Assembly (NCBI GenBank): GCA_031266875.1
Contig: JAISAE010000053.1
Location: forward strand, 1-35,576
Reading direction: 5' to 3'
DNA: 35,576 bases
DNA from: Treponema sp.
GTDB taxonomy: Bacteria; Spirochaetota; Spirochaetia; Treponematales; Breznakiellaceae
This document shows, piece by piece, positions 16,268 through 24,334 of this stretch. The notes under the pieces were generated by a model. It did not search any database. It was not told where the DNA came from and worked only from the letters and a program-made list of their open reading frames with translations. Every line of letters starts with the position of its first letter. The first letter of the stretch is position 1. The position numbers were made by a program, and so were the translations under genes.

Positions 16268-17572
16268 TCATTTACGCAGCCTCATCATACAGAGGACAAG
16301 GCCGATGGAAACCGCCAGCAGGTCGGGGAGCCACATGGTCCAGAATGGCGAATAACCCAGGCGCAGACCCAGTGTCTGTCCCCCAATCAGGAACGCCCAG
16401 TACAGGAACGCGATAAGCGCACCAACAATGTAACAGAACACCATGCCGCCTTTCTTTGCCAGCATACCCAGTGGAACCGCCAGAAACATAAAGCACAACG
16501 CGCCTAAAGGAAGCGCAAACTTCTTGTAATACTCAAGTAGATGATTCCGCAGACTGCGGTCATCGCTGATGCTTTTCGTGGTTTCGACCTCCCGTGCGAA
16601 TCCGGTGAGGTTGTTGGACAGGCGGTTCCACGCCACGTTATTGGGGCCCTTTCGCAGGCCGTCCTCAAGGGCAAGCGCCTGATTCAGCACGCGGTTATAT
16701 CGGTTATTGAGCCGCGTTTGCAACGCTGCTTCCCTTATCTTGATCTCTTTGGCAACGTCCGCTGAACTCATCTCGCTAGGAGTCGGGTTCTCAATGCCTT
16801 CGATGATGTCTTCCTGCGCCACCCAGTAACGTAACATATCGCTTGAGGCGTAATCATAGTCTTGTCGGCTGATTTCCTTGGAAGACTGAATGAAAGCCTC
16901 ACTCAGATCGAGGCTGAGGCCCCGCGTTCCCGCATCCTTGAGTTCCGCATTTTGCGCCATGATCACGCGACGTTCTCCATCGCTCGTGCGGTCAAGGATA
17001 AAAACGCTGTCAATTGAGTTACCTTCCACATCGCCCGTGATGATCACCGTATCCTTAAAGCGTTTCACAGAGTGAGCGCCCAGTTCCAGCGCGGGGGTGG
17101 CAATCGTGATACGGCGGTAAAGCTTGTGATACTGGATGAGTCCGGCTGGCATCAATATGTCATTGGCGAGAAAAGACGCAAGCGAAATGCTGACGCCTAC
17201 GAGCAGGGCTGGGACAAAGATCACTTTGTATGAAAGGCCGGAGGAAAGCATAACCAGCACTTCGTTATCTGCGGTAAGCCGACCAATGGTCATGAGGGTT
17301 CCCATGAGGGCAGCGAAGGGGGCAGACAGGGCGATAATGGTCGGCAGGGAGTAGAAGACAAGCAGAGCAACCTGATAAACAGGAACCCGCTTAGAGAGTA
17401 TATTACCGGCCATCAACAAAAGCTGGTTTACAAAAAAGAGAAAGAAAAATACGAGAAATGCTACAAGAAACGAAAGCAGGGTCTCTGCGGTGATGTACCG
17501 GAACAAAGTCCATGACAGAGAACGCCGAAACGACGTTTTTTGCTCCGGTATTAACGGCATTTCTAACGACAT
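16268..17572 (-). CDS. lptF: LptF/LptG-family permease (LptF-like)
   Basis: 434 aa, the partner of the downstream lptG-like gene. The N-terminus SWTLFRYITAETLLSFLVAF and the stretch APFAALMGTLMTIGRLTADN with VLVMLSSGLS match the LptF/YjgP family. It has six membrane segments (about 25-50, 65-90, 110-130, and three between 345 and 432) around a periplasmic domain. That domain is about 70 residues longer than in enterobacterial LptF because of a helical insert around 260-330 rich in Glu, Arg and Asn. The start ATG 17570-17572 lies 21 bp after the pnp stop; the ribosome-binding site is poor, suggesting coupling to pnp. An in-frame ATG at codon 5 is an alternative start. Confidence 0.8.
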   Translation of the reverse strand: MSLEMPLIPEQKTSFRRSLSWTLFRYITAETLLSFLVAFLVFFFLFFVNQLLLMAGNILSKRVPVYQVALLVFYSLPTIIALSAPFAALMGTLMTIGRLTADNEVLVMLSSGLSYKVIFVPALLVGVSISLASFLANDILMPAGLIQYHKLYRRITIATPALELGAHSVKRFKDTVIITGDVEGNSIDSVFILDRTSDGERRVIMAQNAELKDAGTRGLSLDLSEAFIQSSKEISRQDYDYASSDMLRYWVAQEDIIEGIENPTPSEMSSADVAKEIKIREAALQTRLNNRYNRVLNQALALEDGLRKGPNNVAWNRLSNNLTGFAREVETTKSISDDRSLRNHLLEYYKKFALPLGALCFMFLAVPLGMLAKKGGMVFCYIVGALIAFLYWAFLIGGQTLGLRLGYSPFWTMWLPDLLAVSIGLVLCMMRLRK

Positions 17573-17593
17573 AAGGCGTCATACCGTCCGGAT

Positions 17594-19771
17594 TTAACGC
17601 CGGCGCGGACGCTCATTCCTCGGACGATCGCTATGACTTTCATACCGGTCTGAGCCGCGACTCTCGCCGTGCCGGTTGTCGCCGCTGTCTTCGCCGCCAT
17701 CAATTGCGTCGATGTACGAGAGGTTGAGCCGACCCATCTTGTCAATTTCAATCAGCTTGACCGGAAGCTCCTGACCTTCTTTCACAACGTCTGTTACCAC
17801 AGCGACACGCTGACGGGAAAGGCGGGAGATATGCACAAGGCCCTCTTTACCCGGTAGGATTTCCACAAACGCGCCAAAGTCCATAATCCGTTTCACCGTG
17901 CCATTATAAATGCGCCCAACTTCCGGGTCTGAGACAACGCCCGTTACAGCAACTTTGGCTTCCTCGGCATCTTTGGCGCTTTTCCCGTAAATCGTTACCG
18001 TGCCGTCGTTTTCCGTGTTAATGGTAACATGATACTGTTCGCAGAGCGCCTTGATGTTCTTTCCGCCGGGACCAATGAGTGCACCAATCTTATCAACATC
18101 AATCTTCATGGTTACAATTTTTGGGGCGAACTCGCTGATAGATGTGGCGGGCTTGCTAATCGTCTGGTTCATAATCGAAAGGATGTGCAGACGCCCGCGC
18201 CTTGCCTGATCAAGAGCCTTCCGCATGATTTCAGGGCTGACACCAGCGATTTTGATGTCCATCTGAAAGCCAGTGATGCCTTCTTCGGTTCCGGCGACCT
18301 TAAAGTCCATGTCACCCAGGTGGTCTTCCTCGCCGAGTATGTCGGAAAGTACCGCGAAACGCTCGCCCTCGGTAATCAATCCCATAGCAATACCGGCGAC
18401 CGGTTTCTTTATCGGCACACCTGCCTGAAGTAAGGCAAGCGTTCCGCCGCAGACCGACGCCATTGACGAGGATCCGTTGGACTCCATGATTTCGGAAACA
18501 ACTCGAATCGTGTACGGGAAGCTCTCTTTTGACGGAATCATCGGCTCAAGGGAACGCCGCGCAAGGTTTCCATGCCCGATCTCACGGCGGCCAGTACCAA
18601 GCCGCCCGACTTCGCCTACGGAATAGGGGGGAAAGTTATAGTGCAGAATGAAATGCTCCCGCTTGTCGCCGTCAATGTCATCAAAAATCTGCTCATCAAA
18701 CACGGTCCCAAGCGTTGTTACCACGAGCGATTGAGTTTCTCCGCGGGTGAAGAGCGCCGAACCATGTACACGCGGCAAGATGCCCACCTCGCAGGTGATT
18801 GTGCGGATGTCTTCCGTGCCGCGACCATCAACCCGCAAACCCTTGTCCAGAATTGAGGAGCGCAGAATCTCGTACTGCATATCTTCAAACAAGGCGTCGA
18901 AGAGCTTAGCCTGCGCCTCATTTTCAAGCTGGGTTGCGTACTGGGTCTTGCATCCGGTCTTAACCGCATGAATCGCTTCGTAGCGATCCTGCTTGCCCTT
19001 GAGGAAACACGCTTCCAGCAGTTTGGAATAAGCCGCGTCACGGATAGCCGCCGCGTTTTCAAGCGTAAGCACGCTTTCGGTGAGGGGTAGCTTTTCCTTG
19101 CCGGCCAGCTCGCGTAGCTTTTCCTGCAACGCGCAGAGATCTTTAATCACCTCATGCGCCTTTTCAAGCGCCGTAATCATGAGGTCTTCGTCAACTTCGC
19201 TCGCCCCGCCTTCCACCATAGTGATACCATCTTTGGTGCCAGCTACCATAATTTCAAGCTGAGACTTCTCGATCTCCTCGTAGGTTGGATTAACCACAAA
19301 GGTATCGTTGACAAAGCAGACACGTACACCGGCAATTGGCCCGTTAAAGGGAATGTCGGATATATGCACCGCTGCCGAAGAAGCGATAATGGCAAGGACA
19401 TCAGGCGGGTTAACCTGATCAGTTGAGAGCGTGGTTGGCACAATCTGAATCTCACGGCCAAAGCTCTTTTCAAAAAGAGGCCGCATGGGACGGTCAATGA
19501 GCCGCGATACTAGGATTTCTTTGTCCTTGGGACGACTTTCCCGCTTGATGAAGCCGCCGGGAATCTTCCCCGCAGCGTAGTATTTTTCATTATAATCCAC
19601 CGTTACCGGGACGTAATCAAGCCCTTCTACAGCGTCCGACGAACAACAAACCGTGGCGATCACGACTGACCCTTCGTACTGGGCAAAGACCGCGCCATTG
19701 GCTTGTTTCGCAATTCGACCGGTTTCAAGAATCAGTTCCTTGCCGAAGATTTCATAACTTACTCGTTGCAT
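17594..19771 (-). CDS. pnp: Polynucleotide phosphorylase
   Basis: PNPase degrades RNA 3' to 5' with phosphate, releasing nucleoside diphosphates. ATG 19769-19771 is chosen: AAGGA lies 5 bases ahead and MQRVSYEIFGKELILETG is the family start. The length is 725 aa. Domains in order: RNase PH 1 (about 10-215), linker helices, RNase PH 2 (about 310-535, with FPPYSVGEVGRLGTGRREIG and DILGEEDHLGDMDFKVAGT), KH (about 550-610, KIGALIGPGGKNIK), S1 (about 615-690, GAFVEILPGKEGLVHISRL), and an Arg/Asp-rich tail GGEDSGDNRH. A terminator-like hairpin separates it from rpsO, and a second hairpin lies in its leader, as expected for a gene with post-transcriptional self-control. lptF follows 21 bp after the stop. 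Confidence 0.97.
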   Translation of the reverse strand: MQRVSYEIFGKELILETGRIAKQANGAVFAQYEGSVVIATVCCSSDAVEGLDYVPVTVDYNEKYYAAGKIPGGFIKRESRPKDKEILVSRLIDRPMRPLFEKSFGREIQIVPTTLSTDQVNPPDVLAIIASSAAVHISDIPFNGPIAGVRVCFVNDTFVVNPTYEEIEKSQLEIMVAGTKDGITMVEGGASEVDEDLMITALEKAHEVIKDLCALQEKLRELAGKEKLPLTESVLTLENAAAIRDAAYSKLLEACFLKGKQDRYEAIHAVKTGCKTQYATQLENEAQAKLFDALFEDMQYEILRSSILDKGLRVDGRGTEDIRTITCEVGILPRVHGSALFTRGETQSLVVTTLGTVFDEQIFDDIDGDKREHFILHYNFPPYSVGEVGRLGTGRREIGHGNLARRSLEPMIPSKESFPYTIRVVSEIMESNGSSSMASVCGGTLALLQAGVPIKKPVAGIAMGLITEGERFAVLSDILGEEDHLGDMDFKVAGTEEGITGFQMDIKIAGVSPEIMRKALDQARRGRLHILSIMNQTISKPATSISEFAPKIVTMKIDVDKIGALIGPGGKNIKALCEQYHVTINTENDGTVTIYGKSAKDAEEAKVAVTGVVSDPEVGRIYNGTVKRIMDFGAFVEILPGKEGLVHISRLSRQRVAVVTDVVKEGQELPVKLIEIDKMGRLNLSYIDAIDGGEDSGDNRHGESRGSDRYESHSDRPRNERPRRR

Positions 19772-19793
19772 TTTTTCCTTAATAAATAAAAGA

Positions 19794-19808
19794 GCTTGCT
19801 TCGCAAGC
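19794..19808 (-). promoter_or_regulatory. Hairpin in the pnp leader
   Basis: On the minus strand GCTTGC-GAA-GCAAGC is followed by TCTTTTATTTATT, then the pnp ribosome-binding site about 10 bases later. It resembles a short terminator or attenuator, or an RNase III-type processing site. That last idea rests on analogy with enterobacterial pnp leaders. Confidence 0.5.
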
Positions 19809-19862
19809 CCCAAGACTGCTTCATTATCCGAATCAGTCTCTTTGATAACTGCGGTTTAGCAA

Positions 19863-19899
19863 ATCAAAAACCGGTTCTGGTTTTGCTATGAACCGGTTT
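19863..19899 (-). terminator. Terminator between rpsO and pnp
   Basis: A perfect 10-bp stem (AAACCGGTTC with GAACCGGTTT, 19868-19877 and 19890-19899) with a 12-base loop follows the rpsO stop by about 11 bp. Its T-rich side on the minus strand (TTTTTGATTT, including the stem end) makes it a plausible intrinsic terminator, probably leaky, since pnp follows. Confidence 0.75.
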
Positions 19900-19910
19900 C
19901 AGGTTGTTTT

Positions 19911-20180
19911 TTACTTGCGGAGACCGAGGTCTTTGATGAGAGAGCGATATTTTTCAATGCTGGTACGCTGGACATACTTCAAGAGTCGCCGACGCTTTCC
20001 GACCAGAATCAACAAACCTCGCTGACCTGATTTATCTTTCTTGAACTGCTTGCAATGTTCCGTGAGCTGGGTTATCCGCTCAGTCAACAGGGCAACCTGG
20101 ACTTCCGACGCGCCGGTATCTTTTTCGTTTTTACCGAACCTGCTAATGATGGAAGTCACGTTTTCTTTGTTTAAAGCCAT
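19911..20180 (-). CDS. rpsO: Ribosomal protein S15
   Basis: 89 aa, the usual S15 length. The protein binds the central domain of 16S rRNA in the small subunit. Signatures DTGASEVQVALLTERI, LTEHCKQFKKD, SGQRGLLILVGKRRRLLKYV and the C-terminal YRSLIKDLGLRK are all present. ATG 20178-20180 follows TAGGAG by 5 bases. It lies 11 bp after the ribF stop, so ribF and rpsO are cotranscribed. A terminator and then pnp follow, the classical rpsO-pnp order. Confidence 0.98.
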   Translation of the reverse strand: MALNKENVTSIISRFGKNEKDTGASEVQVALLTERITQLTEHCKQFKKDKSGQRGLLILVGKRRRLLKYVQRTSIEKYRSLIKDLGLRK

Positions 20181-20191
20181 AAAAACTCCTA

Positions 20192-20959
20192 CTATATGTT
20201 TTTCAGAAACTTTATATGCGTTACGTGCGCCGCGTCCAAAAACGCGGGAAGCATAATGGTTCCATTGGTGATTTCGATTTCTGTCTCACGCTCTGCAACT
20301 ACCACACGGTAGGTCCCATCTGGCGGAAGCAAGCGCCGCACGGAACAGCGTTTCCAGTTATCCGGCGCGGTTGATGATGAATCAGCTGACTCAATGTCCA
20401 ACGTGAACGCTCGGCCCATGTCGGCTTCGGCGGCGCCAAAGTCTCCAGCTCGAATCGCGGCTCGAATCCGGCTCGAACTGACCGTCTCAGCCCCGTCAAG
20501 CACCATGTCCACAAGCTCAGTCTCCACGCCGTTCTGCTCATTTACCCTCTTGATAAGCACCGCGTCCGTGTCAAGCCCATGCCCGCAACGGAACTGAGCG
20601 CCAATAACCAGATACGCCATGTTACCATACGTTGTCAGGAAATCAATAAAATCCCGACCACTCAGTCTACTGAAATCACTGGAAAAGTCAATGAGGATAG
20701 TAATCGCCACGCCGAGCGACTCAAAGAGGGAAAGTTTCTGGGCAAGGCTCGAAATATCTCCCATGTAGTTCGCGCTATCAAAAAAAAGACGCGGGTTTTG
20801 CCTGAACGTAACAACCACCGGCTCCAGTCCCCGCCCAACGATTCGGGTGATGAGCGCCTGATGACCCCGATGAACGCCGTCGAACACGCCGATAGTCATG
20901 GCGGCTGGACGCGGGAGCGGCTGGCCGGTGATCAGGTCTTGCCAGTCAAGAACACGCAT
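20192..20959 (-). CDS. ribF: RibF-type FAD synthetase with degenerate C-terminus
   Basis: 255 aa; usual bifunctional RibF proteins are about 300-310 aa. The N-terminal FMN adenylyltransferase domain is good: GVFDGVHRGHQAL with the HxGH-like pair H30 and H33, VVTFRQNP, and SSSRIRAAIRAGDFGAAEADMGR at about 160-185. The riboflavin kinase signature (a GPTANI-like Thr-Asn motif and a downstream Glu base) is absent. The C-terminal 70 residues are short and unlike the kinase fold, apart from LLPPDGTYRVVV. Residues 192-207 (SADSSSTAPDNWKRCS region) are encoded by a 46-bp sequence that is an exact reverse copy of part of the CsgG-like gene. The enzyme probably makes FAD from FMN; whether it phosphorylates riboflavin is doubtful. 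Start ATG 20959 has only a G-rich upstream stretch. Confidence 0.85.
   Translation of the reverse strand: MRVLDWQDLITGQPLPRPAAMTIGVFDGVHRGHQALITRIVGRGLEPVVVTFRQNPRLFFDSANYMGDISSLAQKLSLFESLGVAITILIDFSSDFSRLSGRDFIDFLTTYGNMAYLVIGAQFRCGHGLDTDAVLIKRVNEQNGVETELVDMVLDGAETVSSSRIRAAIRAGDFGAAEADMGRAFTLDIESADSSSTAPDNWKRCSVRRLLPPDGTYRVVVAERETEIEITNGTIMLPAFLDAAHVTHIKFLKNI
20341..20386. repeat. 46-bp inverted repeat, copy in ribF
   Basis: From CGGAACAGCG at the left end to GATGAATCAGC at the right end, this segment is identical base for base to the reverse complement of 21156-21201. The flanking bases differ on both sides, so the match is exactly 46 bp. It encodes part of the atypical C-terminus of RibF. 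Confidence 0.97.
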
Positions 20960-21013
20960 AGCGCCGCCCCCACCAGACGCCGGCTGAGGCGTGTTTACAC
21001 GTACACACAGCGC

Positions 21014-22327
21014 CTATATCTCCTGAGACACTTGCCATACAAGCTCTCCGGTTTCAACATTGAGCATCTGCACAACCAGCCGTCGCAGGCTGCCCGATCC
21101 GGTAATGGAACACATAACCAGGGTATCCACGCCCAAGAGGTGTCCAATCGAGACTGCTGATTCATCATCAACCGCGCCGGATAACTGGAAACGCTGTTCC
21201 GCTTCCAGAAGATCGCGGTTCTGGCGGTCAACCAAGTTTATGCCCTCGGCATTGATAAACGCGCTTGAAAGCTCGGCGATGATGTAATCCATAAGTCCGG
21301 CGTCAACTGTGGATACTTTTAATAACGACACCTTCGAGCCAACGGGAAGCCGCGCAAGGATTTCCTTTGACACCTGTTTGATTGCGCTGTCAACAGCCCC
21401 GCTTGGTTCAGCAAACTTGGTCGCCACAGTCTCGGTTTCGGCAAGCGTCCGCTGCATACGCGCCAGTTCCGACGACGCCTTGGGGTTTGAGGTCGCGTTT
21501 GCCAGACCCTGCATAAGCGTAATCGCCTCCGACAAGCTGTCCACGATCTCGGTCATAATCGCCGTGTTGTATCCAGCCGCAAAACTGCCGGTTTCCGCGT
21601 AGATAGCGCTGAAGGCGTTCATCGCTGACCGGTAGCTTCCTTCTTTGACCAGCCGTTCCGCGTCTTTCATACGCTGTTTGAGCGCCTTGTCCTTTGAGGT
21701 TTCCTGAGCCAGGGTCCTTCGCTCCTGTATAGTCCAAGGCGCGATGTCTCTGGCAAGGTTTGATAACTGATAGCGGATCAGCCGCTGCGCCATAACAAAA
21801 GGGTCTTCCAGATAGTCCTTGGTATCATAGCTGGTAGAACTAGACCAATCAGACTTCCTCATCTGAGCTATGATGCTATTGTCCCGCACGTGGCTTATCC
21901 GGTAGACAAAGTCAAGCGAAACTTCCCGTGTCCAAACTATAGTAGGTTTCTCGCCCTTGTTCTTGGACTCTTGCAGCTTGCTTGAGTCATTCACCCGCAG
22001 CGACGTTATCTCGCCAGTAAAAATCCCGTCCACATAAGTGACGAGGCTTTCTCGCATACTCTGCCGCCGCGCCACATCAGCCGCGTCAACCAGAGTAAAC
22101 TGTCCGGTTCGCAAAACGATCTCCATAGCCGCGCTGGTGAGATCCTGAGCGACCTGCCGGTCAAGCGTGGTGTAGCCGGTCGTGGAGAAGGGCATAACCG
22201 CAATGCGTTCAATGCCGCTCGTGTCCATGTTGGGCGGTTTCGTAACCTGTACAGCAATTGACGTAGCGCACGCACCCAAGCCCAGCGCCACGAATATAAA
22301 CAACACAAAACGCGCAACGTATCTCAT
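21014..22327 (-). CDS. CsgG/LpoB-type lipoprotein
   Basis: 437 aa. A lipoprotein signal ends in LGLGAC, with lipidated Cys20. The first domain begins IERIAVMPFSTTGYTTLD and continues to about residue 115, typical of the CsgG-like fold. A tetratricopeptide-like helical stretch (about 205-290: DAERLVKEGSYRSAMNAFSAIY) follows. A second CsgG-like segment at about 310-437 contains INLVDRQNRDLLEAEQRFQL followed by SGAVDDESAVSIGHLLGVD, a pattern very common in treponemal lipoproteins. Such proteins sit in the envelope; suggested roles are in secretion or as activators of cell-wall enzymes, none proven here. GGAG lies 9 bases before ATG 22327. A weak promoter (TTGAAA, 17 bp, TATCAA; 22345-22373) lies upstream. 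The ribF gene starts 54 bp after its stop. Confidence 0.85.
   Translation of the reverse strand: MRYVARFVLFIFVALGLGACATSIAVQVTKPPNMDTSGIERIAVMPFSTTGYTTLDRQVAQDLTSAAMEIVLRTGQFTLVDAADVARRQSMRESLVTYVDGIFTGEITSLRVNDSSKLQESKNKGEKPTIVWTREVSLDFVYRISHVRDNSIIAQMRKSDWSSSTSYDTKDYLEDPFVMAQRLIRYQLSNLARDIAPWTIQERRTLAQETSKDKALKQRMKDAERLVKEGSYRSAMNAFSAIYAETGSFAAGYNTAIMTEIVDSLSEAITLMQGLANATSNPKASSELARMQRTLAETETVATKFAEPSGAVDSAIKQVSKEILARLPVGSKVSLLKVSTVDAGLMDYIIAELSSAFINAEGINLVDRQNRDLLEAEQRFQLSGAVDDESAVSIGHLLGVDTLVMCSITGSGSLRRLVVQMLNVETGELVWQVSQEI
21156..21201. repeat. 46-bp inverted repeat, copy in the CsgG-like gene
   Basis: Reverse-complement twin of 20341-20386. In this gene it encodes residues 376-391 (EAEQRFQLSGAVDDES region). 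These residues are conserved in the CsgG-like family, so this is the likely source copy. Confidence 0.97.
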
Positions 22328-22381
22328 TCATGTTTCTCCATATCTTGATAGTATTGTTCCCTGAGTGTTTCAAAGAAGTCT

Positions 22382-22529
22382 CTCCAGTCTATTTAATCAT
22401 GCAGCGCCTTGCCATATAGACTGGAGCATACTTATGAAGCAGGCGCCAGTAGCGCAAGCGCCTCTGACGCAGCAGACGCCGGCTGCCCCACACATGCTAA
22501 TGCTGACGCAGCCATAATTGTCTCCTCCG
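22382..22529. other. Intergenic region with inverted repeats
   Basis: CTCCAGTCTAT (22382-22392) is matched by ATAGACTGGAG (22416-22426) around a 23-base spacer. A second stem pairs AGGCGC (22441-22446) with GCGCCT (22458-22463). The stretch 22458-22511 has a degenerate flavour of array A (CTGACGCAGC, AGACGCCGGCTG). No gene is seen. It follows the last gene of the sugar importer on the minus strand, so one stem may act at the 3' end of that mRNA. Confidence 0.45.
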
Positions 22530-23387
22530 CTATTCCTTCAGCGAGCCTTCGCCAAAGCCTTTTATAAGTTGAGCGTGAAAGAAAAAGTAAAACACGATCA
22601 TCGGGAAAATGCCGATGATAAGCGACGCATATTGCAAACCATATTCAACATTAGTCTTGCCCGCAAACTGGGTAATGGCGACAGGCAGACTTTTTAAGCT
22701 CATTTTGGTTGTAAATAAAAACACAAACAAAAATTCGTTCCAGTGGCGCAGAAATGAGAGTATAACCATGGTGGCGACAACAGGCGTAGACAGCGGCACA
22801 ACCAGCTTCCAGAACACCGCGCCATACTTTGCGCCATCAATTTCAGCGGATTCAATGATCGCGTCGGGAATACCTTTGATGTAGGAAATGGCGATCATTA
22901 CCGACATAGGCAGATCAAAGGCAATGTAAGGGAGTATGACGCCAGCGCGACGGTTGAGTATGCCCACCTGCCGTTCCATAATAAAAAGCGGGATGAGAAC
23001 CGCGTGTACCGCGATCATCAGGCCCAGGGCAAAACTGGCGGTGAAAAATGAACGCGACTTAAAGGGAAATTTCGTCAGACCATACGCCGCCGCAAGCGCC
23101 AGAAACAGCGTAGCTATTGTGGCGATTGCCGTGTAAATAAAACTGTTGCCAAGCGCCAGGCCCAGTCCGCCCATAGTCCACGCTCTGATGTAATTGTTAA
23201 ACGTCGGATGCTGCGGGAGCGCCAGCGGATACAGCATGATTTCAGCATGCGGCTTGAACGACGAATACAGCAGCCACACCATAGGAAAAATCGTAAGCAG
23301 GGCAAAGCACAACATCAGGATATACGCGCAGCAGCGCCACAGAATCGGCGCCCGCCGCAGTTTGGGTATTTTTTCGATGTTTTCCAT
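22530..23387 (-). CDS. Sugar ABC transporter permease (MalG type)
   Basis: 285 aa, with six membrane segments (about 18-40, 75-100, 110-135, 145-165, 195-220, 255-275). The conserved cytoplasmic loop that docks to the ATPase is ESAEIDGAKYGAVFWKLVVP, the MalG-style EAA motif. PTFNNYIRAW near the N-terminus is typical of carbohydrate-uptake family 1 permeases. Start ATG 23387 lies 9 bp after the stop of the other permease, with GGGGGAAG as the ribosome-binding site. It is the last gene of the three-gene operon; no ATPase is encoded here, so a shared sugar ATPase elsewhere is likely. Confidence 0.93.
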   Translation of the reverse strand: MENIEKIPKLRRAPILWRCCAYILMLCFALLTIFPMVWLLYSSFKPHAEIMLYPLALPQHPTFNNYIRAWTMGGLGLALGNSFIYTAIATIATLFLALAAAYGLTKFPFKSRSFFTASFALGLMIAVHAVLIPLFIMERQVGILNRRAGVILPYIAFDLPMSVMIAISYIKGIPDAIIESAEIDGAKYGAVFWKLVVPLSTPVVATMVILSFLRHWNEFLFVFLFTTKMSLKSLPVAITQFAGKTNVEYGLQYASLIIGIFPMIVFYFFFHAQLIKGFGEGSLKE

Positions 23388-23396
23388 ATCTTCCCC

Positions 23397-24278
23397 CTAT
23401 TCCGCTTTCAGCGCACGCGACGCGAGGCGGGTCAATCCTATTGATATGACTATGAATAAAATGATGACAATGGACAGCGCGCTTCCATATCCATAATTCT
23501 GATGAACAAAGGTCGTATTGTACATATATACCGCAATTACTTCGGTGTAATGCGCGGGACCGCCGCCGGTCATGGAATATATCAAATCAAAACTTTTGAA
23601 ACTGCCGGAAATTGCCAGTATGGAATTAATGAAAATAACATAGCCCATCATAGGAGCGATGAGTTTTATGAAAATAATTCCCTCGCCCGCCCCTTCAATC
23701 TGCGCCGCTTCAATAACCGACGAGGGGATGCGCTGAAGATTGGCGAGAAATATAACCATGTAGAGGCTCGTGTGCTGCCACAACAGCACAAACATAATTG
23801 GCACTACGGCAAAGGTTTTATTTTCCACAATGGTCATAATATATTCACGGTTGCCGGTTATGGTTTTCATAAACGTGGTGAAAATACCCACAGGCGAGAA
23901 AATGCGGTTCCAAAGCTGGGCTACAATAACCGACGAAATCGTAATGGGAAGAAAAATGAGTACCTCAAAAAGGTCAGCGCGTATAACCATCTTCCGGTAC
24001 AGCATATAGGCGAGTAAAAGCCCCAGGGGAATTTGCCCGAATACTGAGACCAGCACAATGGCAATATTGTTACGCAGACCAATGTGAAACACTGGGTCTG
24101 AAAAAATGCGGATGTAATTATCAAGGCCAACAAATTCCATTTCGCCGTAGCCCTTCCATGAAACAAAGCCAAGCGCAAAACTGAATATCAGGGGAAATAT
24201 AATTACCCCGACAAAGATAAGAAACGCAGGTAACACAAAACTGTAATAACTGATTCGTTTGTAGGCGCTATAGCGCAT
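23397..24278 (-). CDS. Sugar ABC transporter permease (MalF type)
   Basis: 293 aa, partner of the downstream MalG-type permease. It has six membrane segments. YYSFVLPAFLIFVGVIIFPL opens the protein, and the EAA loop is EAAQIEGAGEGIIFIKLIAP. SWKGYGEMEFVGLDNYIRIF is the periplasmic stretch typical of UgpA/MalF-type permeases, followed by GLRNNIAIVLV. ATG 24276-24278 follows GAGGGGG by 4 bases. The binding protein gene is 56 bp upstream, separated by a hairpin, a layout that usually lets the binding protein be made in excess. Confidence 0.93.
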   Translation of the reverse strand: MRYSAYKRISYYSFVLPAFLIFVGVIIFPLIFSFALGFVSWKGYGEMEFVGLDNYIRIFSDPVFHIGLRNNIAIVLVSVFGQIPLGLLLAYMLYRKMVIRADLFEVLIFLPITISSVIVAQLWNRIFSPVGIFTTFMKTITGNREYIMTIVENKTFAVVPIMFVLLWQHTSLYMVIFLANLQRIPSSVIEAAQIEGAGEGIIFIKLIAPMMGYVIFINSILAISGSFKSFDLIYSMTGGGPAHYTEVIAVYMYNTTFVHQNYGYGSALSIVIILFIVISIGLTRLASRALKAE

Positions 24279-24297
24279 ATTGCCCCCTCGTAATTTG

Positions 24298-24330
24298 TCC
24301 GCGGATTACCTATAACCCGCGGATTTTTTT
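24298..24330. terminator. Hairpin between binding protein and permease genes
   Basis: TCCGCGG (24298-24304) pairs with CCGCGGA (24317-24323). Seven T residues follow on the plus strand; on the minus strand, the operon's sense, the same run is A7 before the stem. It is therefore probably an mRNA-stabilising or partial-terminating stem in the operon rather than a strong terminator. Confidence 0.5.
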
Positions 24331-24334
24331 CATT

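Noticed and set aside
24266-24277. 12-bp palindrome GCGCTATAGCGC as an operator
   Set aside because: It lies at the coding start of the MalF-type permease; the same word also occurs next to the tRNA promoter, but two occurrences do not establish a site.
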